DNA from: Roseibium salinum
GTDB taxonomy: Bacteria; Pseudomonadota; Alphaproteobacteria; Rhizobiales; Stappiaceae
DNA length: 64,000 nt
Direction: 5' to 3'
Assembly: GCF_026240905.1 (NCBI RefSeq)
Contig: NZ_JAPEVI010000001.1
Span: forward strand, 248,001-312,000
Shown here: positions 32,813 to 41,119 of the stretch, in pieces
Layout: each line of letters opens with the position of its first letter
How positions within the stretch are numbered: position 1 is the first letter of the stretch
Made by a program: the position numbers and the translations under genes
The notes under the pieces: model-generated
Database searches by the model: none
What the model saw: the letters and a program-made list of their open reading frames with translations, nothing else
Told to the model about the DNA's origin: nothing

Positions 32813-34243
32813 ATGGATTACACGGATCTCTACATAGGCGGCGGCTGGCACGCGGGCGCCAAAGGCGAACGGTTCGACGTCCTCAACCCTGCGACGGAAG
32901 AGGTTCTGGCCTCCGTGGCCTCCGCGGAGACCGAGGATGCCGATGCGGCGCTGGATGCCGCCGAAAAAGCGATGAAGGACTGGGCTGCGCGAACGCCGCG
33001 CCAGCGCTCGGAGGTGCTGCGCAAGGCCTGGGAGCTGATGACGGCGCGTCTGGAAGACTTCGCGCGTCTGATCACGCTGGAAAACGGCAAGGCGCGTGGG
33101 GATGCCATGGGCGAGGCGACCTATGCGGCCGAGTTCTTCCGCTGGTTCGCCGAAGAAGCCGTGCGTGCCGATGGTCTTATCACCCACGCGCCGGCCTCCG
33201 GCGCGCGTATCATCGTCCAGCACAAGCCGGCGGGGCTGGCGGTCCTCGTGACACCGTGGAACTATCCGGCTGCCATGGGAACGCGGAAGATCGCGCCTGC
33301 GCTTGCCGCCGGCTGCGCCGTGATCATCAAGCCCGCATCGGAAACCCCGCTGACCATGATTGCGCTGATGCCCTTGCTGGAAGAAGCCGGGGTGCCGGCC
33401 GGGCTGGTCAATGTCCTGCCGTCCAGGCGCACGGGCGCCCTTGTCGATCACATGCTGCACGATCCGCGCGTGCGCGTTGTCTCCTTCACCGGTTCGACGG
33501 CAGTGGGGCGCAAGCTGCTGCGCTCGGCCGCGGACCTGGTGCTCAAGCCGGCCATGGAACTCGGCGGCAACGCGCCGCTCATCGTGTTCGACGATGCCGA
33601 TCTCGACCTTGCGGTCGAGGGCACCATGCTCGCCAAGATGCGCAATCTTGGCGAGGCCTGCACGGCGGCCAACCGTATTTACGTGCACCAGGACGTGGCG
33701 GAGGACTTTACCCGCCGGCTCACCGAGGCAATGGCCGGACTCAAGGTGGGCGACGGGACGGATCCCTCCGTGGACGTCGGTCCGCTCATCAATGCGGAAA
33801 CGCGCGACAAGGTGAGCGAATTCGTCGAGGACGCGGTCGCAAAGGGCGCCAGGATCGAGATTGGCGGCAAGGCCCTTGAAGGCAAGGGGTTCTTTTATCC
33901 GCCGACCGTGCTCTCCAACGTGCCGGAGACGGCGGATTGCGTTCATGACGAGATCTTCGGCCCGGTCGCCGCCCTCCAGACCTTCACCGATCAGGAGGAC
34001 GTCATCCGGCGCGCCAACGACACGGAATACGGGCTCGTTGCCTATGTCTTTACCCGGGACCTGCAACGCGGCCTGCAGGTCTGTGAACGCCTGGATTACG
34101 GCATGGTCGGTCTCAATCGCGGTCTCGTGTCCGACCCGGCTGCGCCCTTCGGCGGCACCAAGCAGTCCGGCCTCGGCCGCGAGGGTGGCCATGAGGGCAT
34201 GCTCGAGTTCATGGAAACCCAGTACATCTCGGCAAGTTGGTAG
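32813..34243 (+). CDS. Aldehyde dehydrogenase (NAD(P)-dependent, succinate-semialdehyde type)
   Basis: 476 residues if started at ATG 32813 (GGGGAG lies 4 bases upstream); ATG 32801 gives four extra residues. The family motifs are TPWNYPAAMGTRK (cofactor site), FTGSTAVGR, MELGGNAPL with the general-base Glu, and NLGEACTAANR with the catalytic Cys. The C-terminus has PFGGTKQSGLGREGG. It is inserted between two E2 genes. If the E1/E2 complex cleaves an acyloin such as acetoin, this enzyme could oxidise the released aldehyde; this is inference from context. Confidence 0.93.
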   Translation: MDYTDLYIGGGWHAGAKGERFDVLNPATEEVLASVASAETEDADAALDAAEKAMKDWAARTPRQRSEVLRKAWELMTARLEDFARLITLENGKARGDAMGEATYAAEFFRWFAEEAVRADGLITHAPASGARIIVQHKPAGLAVLVTPWNYPAAMGTRKIAPALAAGCAVIIKPASETPLTMIALMPLLEEAGVPAGLVNVLPSRRTGALVDHMLHDPRVRVVSFTGSTAVGRKLLRSAADLVLKPAMELGGNAPLIVFDDADLDLAVEGTMLAKMRNLGEACTAANRIYVHQDVAEDFTRRLTEAMAGLKVGDGTDPSVDVGPLINAETRDKVSEFVEDAVAKGARIEIGGKALEGKGFFYPPTVLSNVPETADCVHDEIFGPVAALQTFTDQEDVIRRANDTEYGLVAYVFTRDLQRGLQVCERLDYGMVGLNRGLVSDPAAPFGGTKQSGLGREGGHEGMLEFMETQYISASW

Positions 34244-34253
34244 GAGGAAGACC

Positions 34254-35144
34254 ATGTCGGACGTGATCGCGCCTCCCTCCGTCAGGGCCCTGGCCCGGCA
34301 GAAGGGCATCGACATTGAAAAACTGGCCAGGGACATCGGCCGCACCTCCATCGCCCGCGAAGATGTGGAAGGCGGCATGGGGGCGGCAAGCGCGCGTCCG
34401 GTAATAGGTGCGGACACATCCCTATGGAATGTGGATCATTCGCTTTACGGGCCGGTGACTGAAGAACCCATGAGCCGTTTCGCGCAGGTCGCGGCGCAGA
34501 ATATGGCGGCGGCCCAGATGTCCATCCCCGCCGTAACCCATCACGACCAGGCCGATGTAACGGCTGTCGAAGCCCTGCGCAAAGGCCTGAAAACCGAAGC
34601 CGCATCCCACGGCGTCAAGCTGACTGCGCTTGCCTTTCATGCAGTGGCGCTCGCACGGGCCCTGCGGGAATTCCCGAAATTCAACGCCTCGTTGAGCTCG
34701 GACGGCAAGACGTTGTTCCTGAAGGATTACGTGCATGTCGGCATCGCGGTCGACACCGCGCATGGTCTGATGGTGCCGGTTGTCCGGAATATTGACCGCA
34801 AGGGCCTCTGGCAGATCGCCGCGGAGATTTTCGACCTCGCATCCCGTGCCCAGGAACGGAAGGTCCGCCCGGAAGAGATGGGCGGTGCTTCCATGACGAT
34901 CACCAACCTAGGAGGGATCGGCGGCACGGCGTTCACGCCCATCGTCAATCCGCCGGAAGTGGCCATTCTCGGCATTACCCGCACGCGGACCGTGCCGGTG
35001 TGGGATGGCGGGGATTTTCAGCCTGTGCGGATGGTGCCGCTCGATCTTAGTTATGATCACCGGGTGATCAATGGAGCCGACGCAGCGCGGTTCTTGAGCT
35101 ACTACGCCGGACTGCTGGCAGATCCCCGACGTATGCTGATCTGA
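34254..35144 (+). CDS. 2-oxo acid dehydrogenase E2 acyltransferase core, without lipoyl domain
   Basis: 296 residues. It opens with a peripheral-subunit-binding domain (PPSVRALARQKGIDIEKLAR, about residues 7-40) and continues with the trimeric acyltransferase core (LKDYVHVGIAVDTAHGLMVP, then MTITNLGGIGGTAFTPI). The catalytic motif reads YDHRVINGADAARF, with His269 and Asn where most E2 proteins have Asp (HxxxDG). No lipoyl domain is present, so it must use the lipoyl arms of the protein at 31487. The stop TAG of the aldehyde dehydrogenase is part of its TAGGAGGA ribosome-binding site. Confidence 0.92.
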   Translation: MSDVIAPPSVRALARQKGIDIEKLARDIGRTSIAREDVEGGMGAASARPVIGADTSLWNVDHSLYGPVTEEPMSRFAQVAAQNMAAAQMSIPAVTHHDQADVTAVEALRKGLKTEAASHGVKLTALAFHAVALARALREFPKFNASLSSDGKTLFLKDYVHVGIAVDTAHGLMVPVVRNIDRKGLWQIAAEIFDLASRAQERKVRPEEMGGASMTITNLGGIGGTAFTPIVNPPEVAILGITRTRTVPVWDGGDFQPVRMVPLDLSYDHRVINGADAARFLSYYAGLLADPRRMLI

Positions 35145-35215
35145 ACGGAGCTGACGACGCGCTTGCCGATGTCCGCAACTGCGCGGTCAAGGGGCTCGTT
35201 GTCGAGGCCTGCGCG

Positions 35216-36514
35216 TCAGATACCGAGACGGTCGCGCAGCCTATAGACAAATACGGACGGCGCAAGAAACCAGGGATTTCCTTGGTAAAGCGGCCGGGTC
35301 GGGAAGGGAATGCGCTCGAACGCGGAGGGGGCCTGATCCGTGCCGGCCGCCTTCCGGCCGATGTGCATGCCGAGATAACTCGCCATGCCGACGCCGGAGC
35401 CGCAGTAACCGCCGGCGAAAAAGAGACCCCGATCCTCACCGCAATGGGCGAGCGTGTCGAACGTGTAGCCGACGAAGCCCATCCATGCGTGAGAGACCCT
35501 GATGGCCGCCAGTTCGGGAAAGAGTGCGGTCATGTCGCGGTGAAGCTTGAGGGCGCTGTTGCGCGGATCCGTCTCGCTCAAGGACACCCGGCCGCCGAAA
35601 AGCACCCGTTTCCGGTCCGGCGAGAGCCGGTAATAATAGACCAGCTTGCGCGTGTCGGAGAGGACCCGGTCGGTCGGGAACAGCCTGTCGACAAGGTCGG
35701 TCGGGATCTCTTCGGTCGCAATGACATAGGAGCCGATCGGGATGATCCGGCGCTGGTGCCAGGGGGACAGGGACCCGGAATAGCCGTTGGTGGCGAGGAT
35801 CACCCTGCCGGCGGTTACCGCACCATTGCTCGTCTGGACCTTGAAGCCTTTCGTTAGGCGCTCGATGGAAAGGACGCGGCACCTGCCGCGCACCATCGCT
35901 CCCGCGGCCAGAACCATCCGGAGAAGCGACGGATGGTATCTCGACACGTCGATACTGCAATGGCGCGGAAAGACGACCCCGCCGTGATAGGCGGCCGTGC
36001 CGAGTTCCGACGCCATGTCCGCTTTCGGCACCATGAAGGCATCGGTCGTCCAGACCGGGTGGCCGGCCGCGCAGTCCTTCGCGAGCGTGTCGTAGAGGTG
36101 CGGCTTGTGGGCACCGTGAAAGCGGCCGACTTCCCGAAGACCCAGATCGAACCCGTCCTCGCGCGACAGCGCGTGCATATAGTCGAGCGACGCCTGTCCT
36201 TCCAGGCAGAGCTGGGTTGCCAGTTCCCGGCCGTACCGGCGCGCCAGCCCGGAAAAGGACGGCTTGAGACTGGTCGACAGCTGCCCGCCGTTGCGCATGG
36301 AGCAACCCCAGCCGGGAAGCTCGGCGTCGAGCACCAGCGTGCCGATCCCTTCGCGGGCCGTTTGCAGGGCGGCATTGAGGCCCGTATAGCCACCGCCGAC
36401 GACAAGAACATCGATTTCCGGCGGCAGCTCCGCCCCGGGCAAGGACACTTCAGGTGCGGCGTCCTGCCAATAGGGTGTCGTCCTGAAGTCTTCGGCAAAC
36501 AGCTCCTGTCCCAT
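35216..36514 (-). CDS. FAD-dependent oxidoreductase (DAO family, gamma-glutamylputrescine oxidase-like)
   Basis: 432 residues. The N-terminal FAD motif is DVLVVGGGYTGLNAALQTAR at about residue 35, followed by GWGCSMRNGGQLS, a stretch typical of PuuB/OrdL-like amine oxidases. The C-terminus has FFAGGYCGSGVGMASYLG for the second FAD contact. These enzymes oxidise secondary amines or amino acids. It stands at the end of the leftward operon with a GMC oxidoreductase and a polyamine-type ABC importer, which supports a nitrogen-containing substrate. The substrate itself is not determined. Confidence 0.92.
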   Translation of the reverse strand: MGQELFAEDFRTTPYWQDAAPEVSLPGAELPPEIDVLVVGGGYTGLNAALQTAREGIGTLVLDAELPGWGCSMRNGGQLSTSLKPSFSGLARRYGRELATQLCLEGQASLDYMHALSREDGFDLGLREVGRFHGAHKPHLYDTLAKDCAAGHPVWTTDAFMVPKADMASELGTAAYHGGVVFPRHCSIDVSRYHPSLLRMVLAAGAMVRGRCRVLSIERLTKGFKVQTSNGAVTAGRVILATNGYSGSLSPWHQRRIIPIGSYVIATEEIPTDLVDRLFPTDRVLSDTRKLVYYYRLSPDRKRVLFGGRVSLSETDPRNSALKLHRDMTALFPELAAIRVSHAWMGFVGYTFDTLAHCGEDRGLFFAGGYCGSGVGMASYLGMHIGRKAAGTDQAPSAFERIPFPTRPLYQGNPWFLAPSVFVYRLRDRLGI

Positions 36515-36523
36515 CGGTTTTCC

Positions 36524-38146
36524 TTATGCGGCCCTGGTGTCTTCCAGGATCAGGTCCGCCCCTCTTTCACCGACCATGATGGCCGGTGCGTTGGTGTTGC
36601 CGGATGTGACCGTGGGAAAAATCGAGGCGTCCACGACCCGCAGGCCGTCCACGCCATAGACCCTGAGGCGGCTGTCGACCACGTTCTCCAAAGGGTCGGC
36701 GCCCATCCGGCAGGTGCTGACCGGGTGAAACACCGTCGAGCAGCGGCCGCGCACATCCTCGAGCATCTCCTCGTCGGTCCGCACGGACGGACCGGGCGTG
36801 ATCTCCTCGTCGATGACCGATTGCAGCGCCGGGCTTGCGGCGATCCGGCGCATGAGCTTGCAGCCTTCGATCATTTCGGTGAGATCGCGATTGGTGCTGA
36901 GGGAATTGGGGTGGATTTCCGGGGCGTCGAAGGGATCGGCCGAGCGCAGGCGGATATGGCCGCGGCTGGTCGGACGTGTCGGCTGGAAGCCGAGCAGGAA
37001 CCCGGGAAACGGATCCGGGTTCATCAGCGGCCGCTTGCCCGCCGGTGCCCTGGTGTAGCTCACCGGCGAGAAATAAAGCTGCATGTTGGGCCGCTCGCAG
37101 TCCGGATTGCTTCTGACGAAGCCGCCGGCCTGGTTGACGCTGAGCGACAGCGGGCCCCTGCGTGTCAGGACATAGCGAATTCCCTGCGCCAGCTTGCCCC
37201 ACCAGGGATAAAGCTGCTGGTTCAGGGTCGGCACCCTGGAGCGGTAGAGATAATCTAGACCCAGATGGTCCTGCAGGTTCCTGCCGACGGCCGGCGAATG
37301 AATCCTGGGCGTGATCCCCTTCGCCTGAAGCTCGTCTCCGTTGCCGATGCCGGAGAGCATCAGGACCTGCGGCGAATTCACCGCGCCGGCGCTGAGGATC
37401 ACTTCCCGCCGGGCCCGGACGATCCGTTCGCTCCCGCCCCGCGTGTAGACGACGCTGTCGATCCGGCCGCCCTCGCCAGTCAGCCGCGTCGCATGCGCGT
37501 TGGTGATGACATCGACATTCGCCCGCTTCCTCGCCCGCGCGAGATAGGCCCGGGCGGCGGACATGCGGAAGCCATTTTTCGCGGTGATCTGGTAAAGCCC
37601 GACGCCTTCCTGATCCGCGCCGTTGAAATCCCGGTTGCGGCGGAAGCCGGCCTCCTCGCCCGCGGTGAGAAAGTTCTCGCAGAGCGGATGGACGTCCCTG
37701 TCGATGGAAGAGATATACAGCGGTCCGTCGCCTCCGCGGTAGTCGTCCGCGCCATCGCAGCAGGTTTCCGAGCGCTTGAAACAAGGCAGGACGTCCTCCC
37801 AGCCCCAGCCCGGATTGCCCATCGCCTTCCAGTCTTCGAAATCTTCCTTCTGGCCGCGGATATAGACCATGGCGTTGATCGAGCTCGACCCGCCCAGCAC
37901 CTTGCCCCGCGGCCAGTAGCCGGAGCGGTTGTTGAGCCCCGGGTCGGCTTCCGTCCGGTACATCCAGTTGATGCGCCGGTCATAGAAAGCCTTGCCGTAG
38001 CCGATCGGCATCCAGATCCAGAAATTCAGATCCGATCCGCCTGCTTCCAGGAGGCACACGGTGTATCTGCCGTCCTGCGAAAGCCGGTCGGCGAGCACTG
38101 AACCGGCGGACCCCGCGCCGACGATGACGAAGTCGAACTCGGACAT
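36524..38146 (-). CDS. GMC family oxidoreductase (choline-dehydrogenase-like)
   Basis: 540 residues, complete. The FAD motif VGAGSAGSVLADRLSQDG starts at residue 8. The GMC signature GKVLGGSSSINAMVYIRGQ and the second signature SAGAVNSPQVLMLSGIG are both visible. The active-site residues are His in VFHPVSTCRMG and Asn in TSGNTNAPAIMVG. It resembles BetA and alcohol dehydrogenases such as AlkJ. It is encoded between the FAD amine-type oxidase and the ABC permeases, separated by 9 and 8 bases, so it belongs to the same catabolic operon. Confidence 0.93.
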   Translation of the reverse strand: MSEFDFVIVGAGSAGSVLADRLSQDGRYTVCLLEAGGSDLNFWIWMPIGYGKAFYDRRINWMYRTEADPGLNNRSGYWPRGKVLGGSSSINAMVYIRGQKEDFEDWKAMGNPGWGWEDVLPCFKRSETCCDGADDYRGGDGPLYISSIDRDVHPLCENFLTAGEEAGFRRNRDFNGADQEGVGLYQITAKNGFRMSAARAYLARARKRANVDVITNAHATRLTGEGGRIDSVVYTRGGSERIVRARREVILSAGAVNSPQVLMLSGIGNGDELQAKGITPRIHSPAVGRNLQDHLGLDYLYRSRVPTLNQQLYPWWGKLAQGIRYVLTRRGPLSLSVNQAGGFVRSNPDCERPNMQLYFSPVSYTRAPAGKRPLMNPDPFPGFLLGFQPTRPTSRGHIRLRSADPFDAPEIHPNSLSTNRDLTEMIEGCKLMRRIAASPALQSVIDEEITPGPSVRTDEEMLEDVRGRCSTVFHPVSTCRMGADPLENVVDSRLRVYGVDGLRVVDASIFPTVTSGNTNAPAIMVGERGADLILEDTRAA

Positions 38147-38154
38147 GAATTCTC

Positions 38155-39015
38155 CTATTGAGCCGACTTGTCGCGCTGGATGAGGACCGACAGCAGCGCC
38201 AGCAGGCCGGAGCCGACCATCAGGACGAAGGAGACGGCATTGAGGACCGGCGTCGAGCCGACCTTGGCCATGCGGTCATACATGGTAATCGTCAGCGGCG
38301 CCTCGGAGCCGACGAGAAACAGCGTGGTGTTGAAGTTCTCGAAGGAGACCAGGAACGCGACGATGCCAGCGGCGATCATGGCCGGGCGCAGGAACGGCAG
38401 CGTGATGGTGCGCAGGACACGGGCCCTTGTCGCGCCCAGATTGAAGGCGGCCTCTTCCATGCTTGCGTCAAATTTCTTCAGCCGGGCGGTGATCACGAGC
38501 GAGGTGATGGTCGTGATGAAGGAGAACTGACCCAGCACCACGAGAAGAATGCCCGGGCGCAGGAACTCCAGTTCGAGGTCGAAACGGTTTTCCATGTAAT
38601 TGGCCGTGTCGCTGGCAAGCACCAGAATGGAAATGCCGAGGATCACGCCGGGGATTACCAGGGGGACCACCATCATGATGTAGAAGAAGTTCTTGCCCGG
38701 AAACTCGCCGCGCACGAACAGGAAAGCGTTGGTGGTGCCGACGAAAACCGACAGAAGCGAGACGAAGACGGCGATCACGAAGGAATAGTAGAGCCCCTGC
38801 AAAAGGCGCCGGTCGTGGAACATGCCGAGCTTGGGTTCCGTGTCGCTGAAGAACCAGTCCAGTGTAAATCCCTGCCAGGGCAGTGCCGGGAACAGGCTGT
38901 CGTTGAAGGCAAACACCCCGGCCGAGACCAGCGGCGCCGCCAGGAAGATGAAGAAGGCGACGACGTAGAGCCGGTAGCCGGTGAGGACCGGCGAGGGTTT
39001 CTTGCGGGCAAGCAT
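38155..39015 (-). CDS. ABC transporter permease (PotC-like, polyamine/opine family)
   Basis: 286 residues with about six hydrophobic helices. The cytoplasmic EAA loop reads MEEAAFNLGATRARVLRTIT (about residues 189-208) and contacts the ATPase. The N-terminus LTGYRLYVVAFFIFLAAPLV is the first helix. ATG 39015 was chosen over a longer upstream frame because it follows GGAGG and begins directly before the first helix. Its partner permease lies 11 bases upstream. Family members import polyamines, betaines or related cationic compounds. Confidence 0.92.
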   Translation of the reverse strand: MLARKKPSPVLTGYRLYVVAFFIFLAAPLVSAGVFAFNDSLFPALPWQGFTLDWFFSDTEPKLGMFHDRRLLQGLYYSFVIAVFVSLLSVFVGTTNAFLFVRGEFPGKNFFYIMMVVPLVIPGVILGISILVLASDTANYMENRFDLELEFLRPGILLVVLGQFSFITTITSLVITARLKKFDASMEEAAFNLGATRARVLRTITLPFLRPAMIAAGIVAFLVSFENFNTTLFLVGSEAPLTITMYDRMAKVGSTPVLNAVSFVLMVGSGLLALLSVLIQRDKSAQ

Positions 39016-39026
39016 GTCCGGCCTCC

Positions 39027-39896
39027 TCAGCTCCTGGCAACGGTGTTTGCGAGCGTCTGGCCGCTCAGCTTGAGGCCGAGCCAGATGACGAGCGAGGTGA
39101 ACAAAAGCAGCAGCATGCCGAAGGCGGCGCCGCCCTCCCAGTTGAACCTGGTGATGAACTGGTTGTAGATCTGTTCCGTGAACCAGCTGGAATTCTTGCC
39201 GCCGAGCAGAACCGGGGTCAGGTAGGAGCCCGCGCACAGCATGAAGGTGACGATGCAGCCGGCGACGATGCCGGGCATGGCGTAGGGCAGGATGATCCGG
39301 CGCAGCACGGTGAAGCCGTTGCCGCCGAGATTGTAACCGGCCTCGATCATGGAATTGTCCATGCCGTCCAGCGTCGAGACCAGCGGCACGATCATGAACA
39401 GGATCACGGTATAGACCAGACCGATGATCACGGCCACGTCGTTGTAAAGGAACTCGACGGGTTGGCTGGTGAGGCCCGCCCAGAGCAGGACGTTCGAGAT
39501 GACGCCGGTTTCACGCAGCAGCAGGATCCAGCCGAAGGAGCGGATCAGGTCGCTGACCCACAGCGGGATCAGGCAAAGCAGGAACAGGCCGCCGCGTGCA
39601 CGCGGGCCGGCGATCTTGGCGATGTAGTAGGCGATCGGGAAGCCGATCAGGAGCGCCAGGGCCGTGACCAGGAGCGACATGGATCCGGTGCGCAGGAGCG
39701 TGTTCCAGTAGATCGGTTCGTTGAGGAATTCCAGGTAATTGGCAAAGCTGTACTCGTAGACCCGCGGCGCCATCTTTTCCTTCAGCGACAGCACCACCAT
39801 GCCGATATGGGGCAGCATGATCAGCAGAAGGATCCACAGCGCAAAGGGAGCGAAGAGCAGGATGAGCGAAAGCCGCTTGATGTCCTTGTTCTGCAT
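39027..39896 (-). CDS. ABC transporter permease (PotB-like, polyamine/opine family)
   Basis: 289 residues, six helices. The EAA loop is MIEAGYNLGGNGFTVLRRII, and the typical helix FAPFALWILLLIMLPHIGMV opens the protein. The start ATG 39896 overlaps the ATPase stop as TGATG, a common arrangement for translational coupling. It pairs with the PotC-like permease. All genes of the importer (binding protein, ATPase, two permeases) are in the same leftward operon as two flavin oxidoreductases. Confidence 0.92.
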   Translation of the reverse strand: MQNKDIKRLSLILLFAPFALWILLLIMLPHIGMVVLSLKEKMAPRVYEYSFANYLEFLNEPIYWNTLLRTGSMSLLVTALALLIGFPIAYYIAKIAGPRARGGLFLLCLIPLWVSDLIRSFGWILLLRETGVISNVLLWAGLTSQPVEFLYNDVAVIIGLVYTVILFMIVPLVSTLDGMDNSMIEAGYNLGGNGFTVLRRIILPYAMPGIVAGCIVTFMLCAGSYLTPVLLGGKNSSWFTEQIYNQFITRFNWEGGAAFGMLLLLFTSLVIWLGLKLSGQTLANTVARS

Positions 39897-41019
39897 CAGG
39901 CAATCTCCTGGCGGGCAAAGCACATGGCCTGCCGGGGCGACCAGACGAGGCAGACCTCGTCTCCGGATTTCAGGTCGTTTTCCCCGGTCAGCGTCACGTC
40001 CGCCTCGACCAGTTCGCCACTGCCGGCGCGCACCAGCAAGCGGCTGTTGGCGCCGTTGAAGAGCAGACTGTCGATGACGCCGTCCATCCGGTTGTCGCCG
40101 TCGGCAGCCAGTTTGCCGGCTTCGGCGGCGCGCACCGTCCTGATATATTCCGGACGCACGAAGATCTCGACCCTGGCGCCTTCCTCGATGGTCTGGCCGG
40201 CACCGGCGCTGAAACTCATCGGCAGGCCCTGGTCCGTCTCCACCCTCCCCCGGTTCCGTCGCTGGCCTTCACCGTGCCGGACCAGCGGTTGCTGTCGCCG
40301 ACGAAGCCGGCGACGAAGGCGGTCTTCGGACGGTTGTAGAGCTCCTGCGGCGTGCCGATCTGTTCGAACAGGCCCTGGTTCATGATGGCGACATGGTCGG
40401 ACATCACCAGGGCTTCGGACTGGTCGTGGGTGATATAGATGAAGGTGGTGTTGAACTGGTGTTGCAGCAGTTTCAGCTCGATCTTCATGGCCTCGCGCAG
40501 CTTCAGGTCGAGGGCGCCGAGCGGTTCATCGAGCAGCAGGACGTCCGGGTCGAGCACCATGCAGCGGGCAATGGCTATGCGCTGCTTCTGGCCGCCCGAG
40601 AGCTGGTGAATCTCGCGCTCGGCGACATCCGGCAAGGCGATCCGCTCCAGGACGTCATGCACCTTGCGCCTGATATGCGTCTTGCTGACGCCGGCGCATC
40701 TGAGACCATAGGCGATGTTTTCATAAACGTTCATCATCGGAAACAGCGCCAGGTGCTGGAACACCATCTTGACGTTGCGCCGGTTGGGCGGCACTCCGAG
40801 CACCGACTTGCCCTTGATCCTGATATCCCCGTCGCTTGGCTCCTCAAAGCCGGCGATCATGCGCATCAATGTTGTCTTGCCGCAGCCGGAGGGCCCGAGA
40901 ATGGAGAAGAACGATCCGCTCGGGATGTTGAACGAGACGCCCTTGACGGCGCGGACCGCACCAAAGTTCTTGGCGAGATCGAGACATTCAAGGTCGTAGG
41001 CCGGGGAGTTCTGCTTCAT
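39896..41019 (-). pseudogene. ABC transporter ATP-binding protein (PotA-like), interrupted by a -1 frameshift
   Basis: From ATG 41019 the nucleotide-binding domain is complete: Walker A GPSGCGKT (42-49), signature LSGGQ (140-144) and Walker B LLLDEP (161-166). The frame breaks at about 40241-40255 within a G-rich run (GGGGGAGGG on the coding strand). One added G restores the C-terminal TOBE-like domain (FVRPEYIRTVRAAE, then ARQEIA) to the stop at 39896-39898, giving about 374 residues, the normal PotA length. As written the protein would lack most of the regulatory domain but keep ATPase motifs. Sequencing error at a homopolymer is plausible because the rest of the operon is intact. Confidence 0.85.
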
Positions 41020-41119
41020 GAATGCGCGCTCGCTGCAAGTATCTGAGAGTTGGGGGACACCGTGTGTCCGCGGCATCCCCCACTATGAGTTTCATTGAAG
41101 CTCTTTTGGCAAGTCCGGA

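Noticed and set aside
31130..34417. A 1,095-codon open frame on the minus strand opposite the E1 beta, E2, aldehyde dehydrogenase and E2-core genes
   Set aside because: It is an antisense open frame caused by GC-rich codon use. Its translation is rich in His/Arg/Gly with no domain, while the plus strand has well-defined enzyme families throughout.
35145..35215. Possible short coding remnant between the E2 core and the FAD oxidoreductase
   Set aside because: An open frame exists but is too short (about 20 codons) and matches no family I recognise.
40235..40262. Programmed ribosomal frameshifting in the PotA-like gene
   Set aside because: There is no slippery heptamer with a downstream pseudoknot that I can see, PotA proteins are not known to need frameshifting, and two other genes in the window show the same kind of single-base loss.
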